Shown piece by piece: positions 52,338 through 61,751 of a stretch of 64,000 nt of DNA. Origin of the DNA: CBDHFQ01 sp965262565 (GTDB taxonomy: Bacteria > Bacteroidota > Bacteroidia > J057). A program made the translations under genes and the position numbers. Positions within the stretch are counted from its first letter, which is position 1, and every line of letters starts with the position of its first letter. The notes under the pieces were generated by a model. The model saw only the letters and a program-made list of their open reading frames with translations, ran no database searches and had not been told where the DNA came from. The DNA is taken from contig CBDHFQ010000026.1 of NCBI GenBank assembly GCA_965262565.1, forward strand, positions 62,001 to 126,000. The letters are read 5' to 3'.

Positions 52338-54512
52338 ATGTCTATGAATGATCTCGTAGTTAGCTCTCCTGATTCCCCGGTGAAAGGGAGAGAACAATTA
52401 GAAAAGTTCGCGTACGACAATCGAATTGTCAGAGATTTCGCTTTCGCTACTACTTTCTGGGGATTAGCTGGAATGACGGTTGGTCTCATTGTAGCTATTC
52501 AAATGATTATGCCTGAATTGATAAATGGAATTTCCTTTTTATCATTTGGCCGTATTCGTCCACTACACACTAATGCAGTTATTTTCGCCTTTGTAGGTAA
52601 TGGCATTTTCATGGGAGTTTATTACTCCCTACAAAGGCTCTGTAAAACGAGGATGTGGAACGATAATCTGGGGAAAGTACATTTTTGGGGTTGGCAGTTA
52701 ATCATATTGTCTGCATTAATAACCTTACCAATGGGGATTTCCTCTTCAAAGGAGTATGCGGAATTAGAATGGCCTATTGACATAGCAATTACGCTCGTTT
52801 GGGTGATTTTTGGCCTTAATATGATGATGACAATTGTCAACAGGAGAGAAAGACACATCTATGTGGCGATTTGGTTTTATATTGCCACCTGGATCACTGT
52901 TGCGGTCCTTCATATAGTGAACAACCTTGAGTTACCTGTTACGCTTTTTAAAAGTTATCCTATTTATGCAGGAGTTCAAGATGCCCTTGTTCAGTGGTGG
53001 TATGGGCATAACGCTGTGGCATTCTTTTTAACTACTCCTTATTTAGGTTTGATGTACTACTTCATTCCCAAAGCAGCGAACAGACCCGTATACTCATACC
53101 GACTTTCCATTATTCACTTCTGGGCATTGATTTTTATTTATATATGGGCTGGGCCCCACCATTTACTTTACACTTCTCTTCCAGACTGGGCCCAGTCATT
53201 AGGTACTGTCTTCTCCGTCATGCTGATTGCACCTTCATGGGGAGGAATGTTGAACGGGCTATTGACCTTAAGAGGAGCTTGGGATAGGGTAAGAACTGAT
53301 CCAATCTTAAAATTCTTTGTGGTAGCAGTTACTGCTTACGGTATGGCTACCTTTGAAGGGCCGATGCTTTCTATTAAAAATGTAAATGCGATCAGCCATT
53401 TCACAGATTGGACCATCGCACATGTACACGTAGGAGCGTTAGGATGGAACGGATTTCTTACCTTCGGTGCTTTATACTGGTTAATTCCAAGACTGTATAA
53501 AACTAAACTCTACTCAGTAAAACTAGCTAACTCCCATTTTTGGATTGGAACCTTGGCTATAATCCTTTACTGTGTCCCACTATACTGGGCAGGATTTACT
53601 CAAAGTTTAATGTGGAAGGAATTTACAGAAGAAGGGTTTTTAGCTTATCCTAACTTCCTAGAGACAGTTGTTCAAATTCTTCCTATGTATATGATGAGAG
53701 CGTTGGGTGGGGCATTATATCTTGTGGGAGCAATACTTATGGTATACAACTTGATTAAAACCATCCGTCAGGGAAGTTTAGAGGCCAATGAAGCTTCTGA
53801 AGCTGCTCCATTGACAAAAACTTATACCCCTCATAAAGGTGAATATTGGCACAGATGGATTGAGAGACGTCCTGTTCAAATGCTAGTATTTAGTTTGGTC
53901 CTTATTCTCATAGGCGGTTTAGTAGAGATGATTCCAACATTCATGGTAGAATCTAATGTACCTAAAATTGCCTCTGTTCAGCCTTACACTCCTTTAGAAC
54001 TTCAAGGCCGGGATCTATATGTAAAAGAAGGATGCTACACCTGCCACTCTCAAATGATCAGGCCTTTCAGATCTGAGACAGAACGATATGGAGAGTACTC
54101 AAAATCTGGAGAATTTATCTACGATTATCCATTTCAGTGGGGCTCCAAACGAACAGGACCAGACCTTCATAGACTTGGAGGAAAATATCCTGATTCCTGG
54201 CACTATCACCATATGTATGATCCCAGAAGTATGTCTCCTGGTTCCATTATGCCTTCTTATCCCTGGCTAGTAGAAAATGATCTCGATCTATCTACTACAC
54301 CTAAGAAAATAAGAGCTATGCAGACCTTAGGAGTCCCTTATCCAGAAGGATTCGACGAAATCGCAAATGAAAAGCTTCTTGAACAAGCAGATGAGATCGT
54401 TGCCAGGTTAAAAGAGGCTGATATTGAGGTGAGCAACACTAAGGAAATAGTAGCTCTCATTGCTTACATGCAAAGACTTGGAACAGACATTTATAATACT
54501 TCAAATCAATAA
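52338..54512 (+). CDS. ccoN: Fused cbb3 cytochrome oxidase subunits I and II (CcoN-CcoO)
   Basis: 724 residues. Residues 1 to about 480 are CcoN, the twelve-helix catalytic subunit, with His in RIRPLHTNAVIF, WWYGHNAVAFFL (the high-spin haem/CuB region), WAGPHHLLYT and HVHVGALGWNGF. A linker leads to CcoO (about 510-724), a membrane-anchored monohaem cytochrome c with C566-x-x-C569-H570 in GCYTCHSQMIRPF and a distal Met region in MSPGSIMPSYPW. The CcoN-CcoO fusion is typical of Bacteroidota. The enzyme is a high-affinity terminal oxidase used at low oxygen. Confidence 0.96.
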   Translation: MSMNDLVVSSPDSPVKGREQLEKFAYDNRIVRDFAFATTFWGLAGMTVGLIVAIQMIMPELINGISFLSFGRIRPLHTNAVIFAFVGNGIFMGVYYSLQRLCKTRMWNDNLGKVHFWGWQLIILSALITLPMGISSSKEYAELEWPIDIAITLVWVIFGLNMMMTIVNRRERHIYVAIWFYIATWITVAVLHIVNNLELPVTLFKSYPIYAGVQDALVQWWYGHNAVAFFLTTPYLGLMYYFIPKAANRPVYSYRLSIIHFWALIFIYIWAGPHHLLYTSLPDWAQSLGTVFSVMLIAPSWGGMLNGLLTLRGAWDRVRTDPILKFFVVAVTAYGMATFEGPMLSIKNVNAISHFTDWTIAHVHVGALGWNGFLTFGALYWLIPRLYKTKLYSVKLANSHFWIGTLAIILYCVPLYWAGFTQSLMWKEFTEEGFLAYPNFLETVVQILPMYMMRALGGALYLVGAILMVYNLIKTIRQGSLEANEASEAAPLTKTYTPHKGEYWHRWIERRPVQMLVFSLVLILIGGLVEMIPTFMVESNVPKIASVQPYTPLELQGRDLYVKEGCYTCHSQMIRPFRSETERYGEYSKSGEFIYDYPFQWGSKRTGPDLHRLGGKYPDSWHYHHMYDPRSMSPGSIMPSYPWLVENDLDLSTTPKKIRAMQTLGVPYPEGFDEIANEKLLEQADEIVARLKEADIEVSNTKEIVALIAYMQRLGTDIYNTSNQ

Positions 54513-54521
54513 AAATCAATT

Positions 54522-54731
54522 ATGTATAAAGATGTATTAAGATCCATGGATGACGTTAGTTTGTTCCCAGTGATCGCCATCGCCATATTTTTCTTTTTCT
54601 TCCTGATTATTGCTATTCGTGCAATTCGTCTGGATAAAAAACATGTGAATCATCTTGCATCTCTTCCTATCGAGGATGAGATGCATCATGAATCCTTTAA
54701 GGTTAACCCCTCTAAGCTTTCATCTCAATAA
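54522..54731 (+). CDS. ccoQ: CcoQ-like small subunit of cbb3 oxidase
   Basis: 69 residues with one membrane helix (SLFPVIAIAIFFFFFLIIAI, 13-32) and a charged C-terminal tail. Position and topology match CcoQ (FixQ), which stabilises the complex; sequence conservation in this family is low. It is nine bases after ccoNO and seven before ccoP. Confidence 0.8.
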   Translation: MYKDVLRSMDDVSLFPVIAIAIFFFFFLIIAIRAIRLDKKHVNHLASLPIEDEMHHESFKVNPSKLSSQ

Positions 54732-54738
54732 AAAACCC

Positions 54739-55650
54739 ATGAAACGTCTCATATATATATCAGCTATCACTATCTCTGCAATTACTTCCCCTTTTCAGTT
54801 GGTAGCTCAATCATCCGCCGAACATATTTCGGCCAGCCAGATGCTATGGTTCCTGGTATTTACCCTGGTATTCGTAGCCTTGATCTGTTTGATGCTCAGC
54901 ATTACGATTTACTTTTTGATCATCAAAAAAAGAGTAGCCGCAACTTCTGCAGCGGTACAAGAAACCAGCAAGCCTTTATTTAACTGGTCTCGTCTGACCA
55001 AAAAACTAACGGATGCTGTACCTGTAGAACAGGAACACACCATCGACATGGGCCACGATTATGATGGAATTAGAGAATTAGATAACAATCTTCCTCCTTG
55101 GTGGAAATATGGATTTTACATTAGTATCGCCTATGCTATTGGATATATATATTATTTCCACTTCTCCGGGTCTAATTGGTCCTCTAACATGGAGTATGAA
55201 CAACAAGTGGCAAAAGCCGAAGCTCAGAGAGAAGAATATCTCCAAAAAGTAGCTAATCTGGTAGACGAAAATACAGTAGTAATAGTAGAAGATGCTGCCA
55301 ATCTGGATAATGGTCAACAAATATACATGGAATTATGCGTGGCATGCCATGGGCCAGAAGGACAAGGGGGTGTCGGTCCTAATTTAACTGATGCCTATTG
55401 GTTACATGGAGGAAGTGTACAGGATGTGTTTAAAACGATCAAATACGGCGTTCCTCAAAAGGGGATGATTGCCTGGCAAGCTCAAATCAAACCCAAGGAT
55501 ATGCAGGATCTGACCAGCTTCATTCTTACCCTTCAAGGAACAAATCCACCTAATCCCAAAGAGGCACAAGGGGAATTATACGAACCTTCAGAGGAGGATA
55601 GTACACCTTCAGATTCAGTAATAAACGATATCGCTATGATTCGCAACTAA
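54739..55650 (+). CDS. ccoP: cbb3 oxidase subunit III with a single haem c site
   Basis: The frame is open upstream inside ccoQ, but the ATG at 54739 gives MKRLIYISAITISAITSPFQ, a signal or anchor, and does not overlap ccoQ; I use it (303 residues). A second membrane helix follows at about 35-57, then a third (about 125-145, GFYISIAYAIGYIYYFHF). Only one haem-binding motif is seen, C200-V-A-C203-H204 in LCVACHGPEGQGGVG. CcoP is usually dihaem, so one site is lost or never present here. The C-terminal tail is acidic and low-complexity. Confidence 0.9.
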   Translation: MKRLIYISAITISAITSPFQLVAQSSAEHISASQMLWFLVFTLVFVALICLMLSITIYFLIIKKRVAATSAAVQETSKPLFNWSRLTKKLTDAVPVEQEHTIDMGHDYDGIRELDNNLPPWWKYGFYISIAYAIGYIYYFHFSGSNWSSNMEYEQQVAKAEAQREEYLQKVANLVDENTVVIVEDAANLDNGQQIYMELCVACHGPEGQGGVGPNLTDAYWLHGGSVQDVFKTIKYGVPQKGMIAWQAQIKPKDMQDLTSFILTLQGTNPPNPKEAQGELYEPSEEDSTPSDSVINDIAMIRN

Positions 55651-55694
55651 CAAAGCCATTATTGTTTAAAAACTTCAGGCTTTATGTTTGACTC

Positions 55695-57164
55695 ATGAAT
55701 CTTTTTTCAATGCAAAAATCGCAAGATCATATAAACACTTCTGAACTTAGTCCTGAAATGGAAATCATCCAGGATACAGAAGCTTTTAGGGATGCCATAG
55801 GTACTGTAGACGCTTCAGGTAAAAGGAATTGGATTTATCCCAGAAAACAATCAGGGAGATACTATAATGCCAGAACAATTGTTAGCATCGCCTTACTATT
55901 TCTTATGTTTTTAGGACCGTTTCTTAAATGGAACGGTCATCCATTATTTCTTTTCAATATACTTGAAAGGAAATTTATCATTTGGGGAATTCCCTTTTGG
56001 CCACAGGATTTTCACCTATTCGTCCTTGCAATGATTTCCTTCTTTGTATTCATCGTTCTATTTACCGTATTATTTGGACGTTTATGGTGTGGCTGGGCTT
56101 GCCCTCAGACTGTTTTCATGGAAATGGTGTTTCGAAAAATTGAATATTGGATTGAAGGAGATGCCCGCCAACAACAAAAATTAAATCAAGCCCCTTGGAA
56201 TGCAGAGAAGATTGCCAAAAAAGCTGCTAAACTCGGGATATTTTTTCTTCTCTCCTTTCTCATCGCTAATCTTGTGATGGCCTATATGGTTGGAATAGAT
56301 CGGCTAAAAGATATCGTTGTACGACCTCCTTCAGAAAACTGGTCTCTATTCATGGGAGTAGCCATATTTTCCGGCATTTTCTTTTTTGTCTTCTCCTACT
56401 TCCGGGAACAAGCATGTTTAGTAGTATGTCCGTATGGGCGACTTCAAAGTGTCCTACTGGGAAAGGACTCTATCGTTGTGGCTTATGATTGGCTCAGAGG
56501 CGAACCCAGAGGGAAGATCCGTAAGAATGAAGTAAACAGCCAAAAAGGAGATTGTATCGATTGTAAGTTATGTGTACAAGTATGTCCTACAGGAATTGAT
56601 ATCCGACATGGAACCCAAATGGAATGTGTGAACTGTACGGCCTGTATAGACGCTTGCGACCATGTAATGGACAAAATTAACAAACCACGAGGTCTTATTC
56701 GATATGCTTCACATAACCAAATAGAACATAAACAGCCATTTAAGATAACTACTCGCGTTGTTGCCTATAGTATAGTGCTGACTTTATTATTAAGCATTTT
56801 GGGGGTTGCTCTGGTAAGTAGACAAGAAGTAGAGGCAACTGTCCTCAGAACACCGGGAATGTTATATCAAGAAACTGAAGATGGTATGATTTCCAATTTA
56901 TACAGTATTCAAGTAGTCAATAAAACACATGAGGAAATTCCTATTGAACTAAAATTAATGGATCAAAAAAGTGAAGTAGGGAAGCTAAAATTGGTAGGAA
57001 AACCTTTAACACTTCAAGATCAGTCTATCGCTAAGGGAGCCTTTTTTATTGAGCTACCTAAAGAGGAAGTAAAAAGATCAAAAAATAAAATTTATATAGG
57101 GATCTTTTCTGGAGAAGAATTACTGGATAGAGTGGGAACCAATTTTTTAGGACCAAATAACTAA
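55695..57164 (+). CDS. ccoG: Cytochrome oxidase accessory protein CcoG (FixG)
   Basis: 489 residues. Membrane helices near 55-75, 98-120 and 180-245, with GRLWCGWACPQTVFMEMVFR in between (a Cys-rich FixG signature). Two [4Fe-4S] ferredoxin motifs follow: C287, C290, C293, C297 and C311, C314, C317, C321. A last helix (about 350-375) and a periplasmic C-terminal domain complete the protein. CcoG is a copper-reducing factor for oxidase assembly in other bacteria. Confidence 0.95.
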   Translation: MNLFSMQKSQDHINTSELSPEMEIIQDTEAFRDAIGTVDASGKRNWIYPRKQSGRYYNARTIVSIALLFLMFLGPFLKWNGHPLFLFNILERKFIIWGIPFWPQDFHLFVLAMISFFVFIVLFTVLFGRLWCGWACPQTVFMEMVFRKIEYWIEGDARQQQKLNQAPWNAEKIAKKAAKLGIFFLLSFLIANLVMAYMVGIDRLKDIVVRPPSENWSLFMGVAIFSGIFFFVFSYFREQACLVVCPYGRLQSVLLGKDSIVVAYDWLRGEPRGKIRKNEVNSQKGDCIDCKLCVQVCPTGIDIRHGTQMECVNCTACIDACDHVMDKINKPRGLIRYASHNQIEHKQPFKITTRVVAYSIVLTLLLSILGVALVSRQEVEATVLRTPGMLYQETEDGMISNLYSIQVVNKTHEEIPIELKLMDQKSEVGKLKLVGKPLTLQDQSIAKGAFFIELPKEEVKRSKNKIYIGIFSGEELLDRVGTNFLGPNN

Positions 57165-57195
57165 ATATAATTCACTAACATCAAAGGAATACATT

Positions 57196-57633
57196 ATGAA
57201 TTGGGGTTGGAAAATCTTTATTGGATACACGGGATTTATGGCAATGATACTGGCATTAGTCTTTTTATCCAGTGCCCAAACGTTTCATCTGGTAACGCCA
57301 AATTATTATGAAAAGGAACAAAGCTGGGATGATCGGATGGAAAGAGTAAAAAATACGCAACAACTGGAAGATGGAGTAAGTATCCAATATCAACCGACTA
57401 AATCTGCTATCGTTATTCAATTTCCCAAAAGCCTTCCAGAACCTAGTGGGAAAATAGAATTATATCGACCTGTAGACGCCAGGCAGGATCTCACATTTGA
57501 TATTGTGGTAGACGAAGTTCATTCACAACTTATTCATGCCGAGAAGTTATCCAAAGGTGTTTGGCGAATTCACATTAGCTGGGAAGCAGAGGAAGTTCCA
57601 TACTATTCTGAACAAGTATTAGTTATTCCCTAG
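57196..57633 (+). CDS. ccoH: CcoH/FixH family protein
   Basis: 145 residues. One N-terminal membrane helix (WKIFIGYTGFMAMILALVFL, 4-23), then VTPNYYEKEQSWDDRMERVK, the FixH signature, and a periplasmic beta domain. FixH/CcoH is a small assembly and stability factor of cbb3 oxidase. It lies 31 bases after ccoG. Confidence 0.88.
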   Translation: MNWGWKIFIGYTGFMAMILALVFLSSAQTFHLVTPNYYEKEQSWDDRMERVKNTQQLEDGVSIQYQPTKSAIVIQFPKSLPEPSGKIELYRPVDARQDLTFDIVVDEVHSQLIHAEKLSKGVWRIHISWEAEEVPYYSEQVLVIP

Positions 57634-57675
57634 GACAACATAGTGGGATAAAAGGTCATTTCTAATTCTATCTTT

Positions 57676-58371
57676 ATGCTTTGGACCGCTTTTATATTAG
57701 GACTTGCCGGAAGTCTCCACTGTGTAGGAATGTGTGGTCCCATAGCCATGGCATTACCGGGAAACACCACTATCATCCTTCGTTTTATTAGTGGAAGACT
57801 TCTATATCAGTTTGGTAGGATCACCACCTATATAGGGTTAGGAGCAATAGCAGGGATATTGGGCAAAGGAATATCTTTATTCGGTGTTCAGCAAAGTGTT
57901 TCGGTCGGTCTGGGCTTAATTCTCATATTGGTAGCTGTCTATCCTACCCATAAACCCCTTCTCAATTGGACTTTCCTTCAAGGATCATTGGCACAACTCA
58001 AAATTAACCTCGGAAAGTTACTCAAACATCATCAATTTGCATCTTTATTCGGTGTAGGGCTGTTAAACGGGCTACTTCCCTGTGGACTGGTCTATGCAGC
58101 ACTCACTGCGGCATTAAGTACTACAGGTCCTTTAGAAGCCTCTATTTACATGGGTGTTTTTGGTTTAGGAACCTTACCTCTTATGTTGGCTACATCCTTT
58201 TTAGGTAAATTAGTCCGTCCACAACTAAGAAATCACTTTTCTCTTGCTATGAAGGTATGTATGATTTGCCTTGGAATCTTTTTGGTAGGTAGAGGAGTAA
58301 CTAACGGTAATTTACATTTTTTCCACCAGAATCATCCTAATTCTCTCATTGAGGTATGTGTAGAACCTTAA
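57676..58371 (+). CDS. TauE/SafE-like (UreH-type) membrane protein of the cbb3 operon
   Basis: 231 residues with six hydrophobic segments. The N-terminus FILGLAGSLHCVGMCGPIAM (5-24) with its C-x3-C pair and LLNGLLPCGLVYAALTAAL (about 128-146) are the marks of the sulfite-exporter/DsbD-like family found at the end of cbb3 operons. The conserved cysteines suggest copper binding or transfer to the oxidase; that is an inference from context. It ends the operon, and a hairpin follows about 100 bases downstream. Confidence 0.85.
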   Translation: MLWTAFILGLAGSLHCVGMCGPIAMALPGNTTIILRFISGRLLYQFGRITTYIGLGAIAGILGKGISLFGVQQSVSVGLGLILILVAVYPTHKPLLNWTFLQGSLAQLKINLGKLLKHHQFASLFGVGLLNGLLPCGLVYAALTAALSTTGPLEASIYMGVFGLGTLPLMLATSFLGKLVRPQLRNHFSLAMKVCMICLGIFLVGRGVTNGNLHFFHQNHPNSLIEVCVEP

Positions 58372-58468
58372 GATTTTTTTCCGAACTATTATCTACTTTT
58401 CGAGAAGTTATTTTTGGAAGTATTTCTTCCTCCTGGAAATTTTTATATGGCCCTACCAACATAAAATA

Positions 58469-58495
58469 ATGTTGCGAATACTAAATTCGCAACAT
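58469..58495. terminator. Hairpin between convergent cbb3 operon and repeat-protein gene
   Basis: A perfect 11-bp inverted repeat (ATGTTGCGAAT 58469-58479, ATTCGCAACAT 58485-58495) with a 5-base loop. On the minus strand it is followed by TATTTTATG, so it should at least slow the minus-strand gene; on the plus strand no T-run follows. Confidence 0.6.
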
Positions 58496-58532
58496 CACCT
58501 GACATGAGTATTATTGATCAACGTAATTTATT

Positions 58533-59438
58533 TCAGTCTTTCCAGGGTTTATTAGTCATGAGATATAAACAATGATTTAATAATTCCGTCTGAGTCAATT
58601 CATTTTCTTCCAATATATGCTGTATTCGGGCTATATCTGTTAAATCTGGCAAAATCATAGCCACTCCTCCTTCTATTTGCTTAACTCCTGTATTTAAATC
58701 TTCACCAAGGGGAAATACTTTCCACCTAGCCGGAAAAGCAACACTTCTTCCTCCTCTTCCAGGCATAGACGTCCAGGGTCCTACAGGCCCTATCATACTA
58801 ACTAAATTCGGTAGAATATTTTCTTCGTAAGGATATCCTATCTTTCTTCCATCTGTCCCTTCCAGTGTGATCCAACTTGCTGGATACGCCAGTTTCCTTC
58901 CATCTGTTCCTATAGCACATTTCCAAGTGTCGGGATAAACCACTATCCTTCCATCAGTTCCAATTCCCTGAATCCACTCTTTGGGGAAGCTTACTACTCT
59001 TCCATCAGTCCCCTCTTTGACCTCCCATACTTTTGGATAAGCAACCATTCTTCCATCTGCTCCAACGACTGTATCCCAATTTGCCAAAGCAGGGAAGGCT
59101 ACCAATCTTCCATCCGGGCCTGCAGCCACTTCCCATTCAGGAGGATAAGCTACTAACCGTCCGTCATCGCCTATTGCTGTATTCCATCCAGACGGAAAAA
59201 TAACACTAGATCCGTCCTGTCCACTTAATGCCCCCCAATTTTGAGGAAAGCCAAAAATAAAATTTCCTGGATGTATTTCTGCAGACAAAAATAAATCTCC
59301 ATCCCAAAGGCAAAGTACATTATCTATAATATCTAATTTGTTACTCTCCTGAGAATATGCCTCAGAAGTACACAGCATACAAAAGCAATAAGAAGCCATT
59401 AAATAGGGGAAAAATTTTCCTGAATTGAGCTTAGTCAT
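58533..59438 (-). CDS. Secreted protein of 17-residue W...DGR..YP repeats
   Basis: 301 residues. A signal peptide (about 1-28) is followed by a repeat domain (about 68-205). Each unit is 17 residues, W-x4-G-x-D-G-R-x-(V/I)-x-(Y/F)-P-x-x, e.g. WEVKEGTDGRVVSFPKE. Tryptophans fall at 68, 85, 102, 121, 138, 155, 172 and 189, with one two-residue insertion; a further pair at 222 and 239 follows a loop. The C-terminus (about 255-301) is helical and ends LYLMTNKPWKD. I do not recognise the family; a beta-solenoid or propeller is likely. It converges with the oxidase operon. Confidence 0.8.
   Translation of the reverse strand: MTKLNSGKFFPYLMASYCFCMLCTSEAYSQESNKLDIIDNVLCLWDGDLFLSAEIHPGNFIFGFPQNWGALSGQDGSSVIFPSGWNTAIGDDGRLVAYPPEWEVAAGPDGRLVAFPALANWDTVVGADGRMVAYPKVWEVKEGTDGRVVSFPKEWIQGIGTDGRIVVYPDTWKCAIGTDGRKLAYPASWITLEGTDGRKIGYPYEENILPNLVSMIGPVGPWTSMPGRGGRSVAFPARWKVFPLGEDLNTGVKQIEGGVAMILPDLTDIARIQHILEENELTQTELLNHCLYLMTNKPWKD
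58824..59237 (-). repeat. Eight tandem 51-bp coding repeats
   Basis: Residues 68-205 of the repeat protein. Seven of the spacings between tryptophans are 17 or 19 residues. The DGR codons and the final Tyr/Phe-Pro are the most constant parts; the DNA has diverged, but adjacent copies of TTCCATC(A/T)G(T/A)(C/T)CC-type sequence remain visible on the plus strand. Confidence 0.75.
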
Positions 59439-59598
59439 AAAAATGCTTATTCTGTTATTTTTTTACGAATGTAATAATATTCAATTTTTGAATTTTTTGC
59501 TATATTTTCTTTCGTGGATTGATCGAAATTAGCGCTGGGTGGTTAAATATCGAACGTGAGTTTTAGGATAAAATTCTGTATGACCTTACAGCAAGCCT

Positions 59599-59629
59599 AA
59601 AAAAAAAGCCGTTCTTTCGAACGACTTTT
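59599..59629 (-). terminator. Terminator of the universal stress protein genes
   Basis: On the minus strand, AAAAGTCGTTC pairs with GAACGGCTTTT (one G-U pair) around a GAAA tetraloop closed by C-G, followed by a run of nine T in all. Minus-strand copy of 59629-59599, 37 bases after the stop of the 59666 gene. A strong intrinsic terminator. Confidence 0.85.
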
Positions 59630-59665
59630 CTGACACATTACTACTCAGTAAAAAATTCTTATTCG

Positions 59666-60556
59666 TCAGAGGGTTATTTTAGTCTTTTTTTCCGGATCGA
59701 ACATCTGCCACACCTTTCTTTGATGTGAGTTTATCACCAATACGGGCATTTCCGAATGATTGACCAGTTTTTCGGTGATAGTTCCTTTAAATAATCTTTT
59801 GAATATATCCTCTTCTCCATAGTGAGTAACAGAAATCAGATCTACGCGGGTGTCTTGAGCAAAATGCGTAATCCCTAACTCCACATTTATATCACTATGC
59901 TCGTGAATTGTGCATGGAAGTTTCCAGCACATTTTCTCAAATTCCTCCACTCTCCCTTTCATTTTCGCATCTGGTTCCTTAAGTTTTTCATCTGGTTCGA
60001 CATATAATAAATGGATGTGTGAACCGAAATGCCAACCAAAGTCAATCACCTTTTCAAAGGCAGCTTTAGCTGATGGTCGAAAATCAGAAGCAAACACGAT
60101 GTGATTAAATTGCCATTCCTCTACTGGATGCTTTATGACTAATACCGGACAATGCGCATTTCTTACAATTTTTTGTGCATTTGATCCGAAAAGTAATTCC
60201 TTCCACCCATCAGCCCCACTTGATCCCATGATAATCATGTAGATTTTCTCTTCATCTATATAATTCGCCACAACATCTATAAAATCCCCTGAAGAATAAC
60301 TCATGACCATCTTGACCTTATGATCAGCGTATTTTTTCCTCAATGCCATAAACTGAGTCTTCGCTAAATCCAGGTTTTGCTGAGATTCAGGATACTCAGT
60401 TTTCTCTGTTTCCGTTAGTTCATCCCAATCAGGATGTAAGTGAACCCTCGTATAGAAGTGTATTTCTGCATTAAGCTTTGGAGCTAACTTTATGGCAGCT
60501 TCTATAGCAAATTCAGAAACTTCTGAAAAATCGGTTGGAACTAATATCTTTTTCAT
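59666..60556 (-). CDS. Tandem universal stress protein (ATP loop in N-terminal half)
   Basis: 296 residues, two UspA domains. The start MKKILVPTDFSEVSEFAIEA is typical. The N-terminal domain keeps the nucleotide-binding motif G-x2-G-x9-G-S (G111, G114, G124, S125 in GSSGADGWKELLFGS). In the C-terminal domain the equivalent stretch (THYGEEDIFKRLFKGT) lacks it. Such proteins act in stress and low-oxygen survival; target unknown. It lies 47 bases after the next Usp gene and is followed by a terminator. Confidence 0.92.
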   Translation of the reverse strand: MKKILVPTDFSEVSEFAIEAAIKLAPKLNAEIHFYTRVHLHPDWDELTETEKTEYPESQQNLDLAKTQFMALRKKYADHKVKMVMSYSSGDFIDVVANYIDEEKIYMIIMGSSGADGWKELLFGSNAQKIVRNAHCPVLVIKHPVEEWQFNHIVFASDFRPSAKAAFEKVIDFGWHFGSHIHLLYVEPDEKLKEPDAKMKGRVEEFEKMCWKLPCTIHEHSDINVELGITHFAQDTRVDLISVTHYGEEDIFKRLFKGTITEKLVNHSEMPVLVINSHQRKVWQMFDPEKKTKITL

Positions 60557-60603
60557 GCGAGTGGTTTTTAAAGCGTTTAAGATTGATAAATGAAGGACAT
60601 ATA

Positions 60604-61512
60604 TTAATATGAATCTGGACGCACAATAAGTAAAGGAACAGTTTGATTCAAGCTGTTAAAGCGCTCAGTTACACTTCCCAGTAGAAAGGCAGAAAAGGCT
60701 GAATGTCCTAATGCTCCCATAACTATCAAGTCCGGCTTCTCTTCTTGAATTTGTTCCCATATATGTGTTGCAGTATTGAAACTGGAATTTTGAATGATGC
60801 TAGTAGTTAATTCGACCTTGCTATCCTCCTGTTTATATTTTTTTACATATTCTTCTATGTACTTATGCACATTTTCTTCAATGATGGCTGCATATTGTGT
60901 ATAGGTATTGGTTAGCCGATATTGAAAATCCGTAGGTACATCAAAAATGTGTAATAATTCTACTTTAACGTTGGTATTACACTTCTCCGCTATGGCTATA
61001 GCTTTTTCTAAGGCTAAATCCGAGTGGGAGGAAAAATCTGTGGGTACTACTATTCTTTTAATATTTGTTGAAGCATTTTCCGGAACAAACCAGATAGAGC
61101 TTGTGGTATTTCTCAAAAATCTCTTTACGGATACTCCGTTAATATGAGGATCAGATTTTACTCCTAATATGGCTAGGTCTATATTTTTTACTTCTGCCCA
61201 ATGAAGCATTTGCTGAGTTACTTTTCCTTCCAATACATCACACGTACAAGCTGAACTTAATTCTCCCAGTTCTTCTTGCGCAAGACTTTCCATCTCATTT
61301 TTTATTTTTTCATCCATGGGGATATTTTGTGAAGGAAAATTATTCATCCCAACAGTAAATGTAGGAAGTTCTATTCTGGTCAACACTTGAAGAAGATGAA
61401 CTCTGGCTGATGGATTCATCGAAAGATGCCATGCCAAGTAACGAAGTAACGGTTTGTCTAGGCGGGAAGAATCCAAGCCTACCAATATCCGACGAAACAA
61501 TTTATCTCCCAT
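60604..61512 (-). CDS. Tandem universal stress protein (ATP loop in C-terminal half)
   Basis: 302 residues, two UspA domains (starts at about 6 and 151, IKRIVVPTDFSSHSDLALEK). Here the C-terminal domain has the full G-x2-G-x9-G-S motif (G266, G269, G279, S280 in GALGHSAFSAFLLGS), while the N-terminal one (LGVKSDPHINGVSVKRFL) is degenerate. This is the mirror image of the neighbouring Usp. Two cysteines at about 89-91 (ACTC) are unusual. It is the first gene of the pair. Confidence 0.92.
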   Translation of the reverse strand: MGDKLFRRILVGLDSSRLDKPLLRYLAWHLSMNPSARVHLLQVLTRIELPTFTVGMNNFPSQNIPMDEKIKNEMESLAQEELGELSSACTCDVLEGKVTQQMLHWAEVKNIDLAILGVKSDPHINGVSVKRFLRNTTSSIWFVPENASTNIKRIVVPTDFSSHSDLALEKAIAIAEKCNTNVKVELLHIFDVPTDFQYRLTNTYTQYAAIIEENVHKYIEEYVKKYKQEDSKVELTTSIIQNSSFNTATHIWEQIQEEKPDLIVMGALGHSAFSAFLLGSVTERFNSLNQTVPLLIVRPDSY

Positions 61513-61751
61513 AACGATTATGATTGATGATACATTGCATATATATCTAATCTAATCGCTTCTGAAAATGATTTATATTGACATATACAATGACAAATCT
61601 CACAACTAAAAGAATATTCACGAATTATGGAATTCATGAAAACAAATTGTATTTTATATAATACTATTTATATGATTAACTTAGTTTAATGAACTATTTC
61701 TTCAGCTAGCTTTTTCAAATAGGTAACAGATGTATAAAACATCCAACTTGA

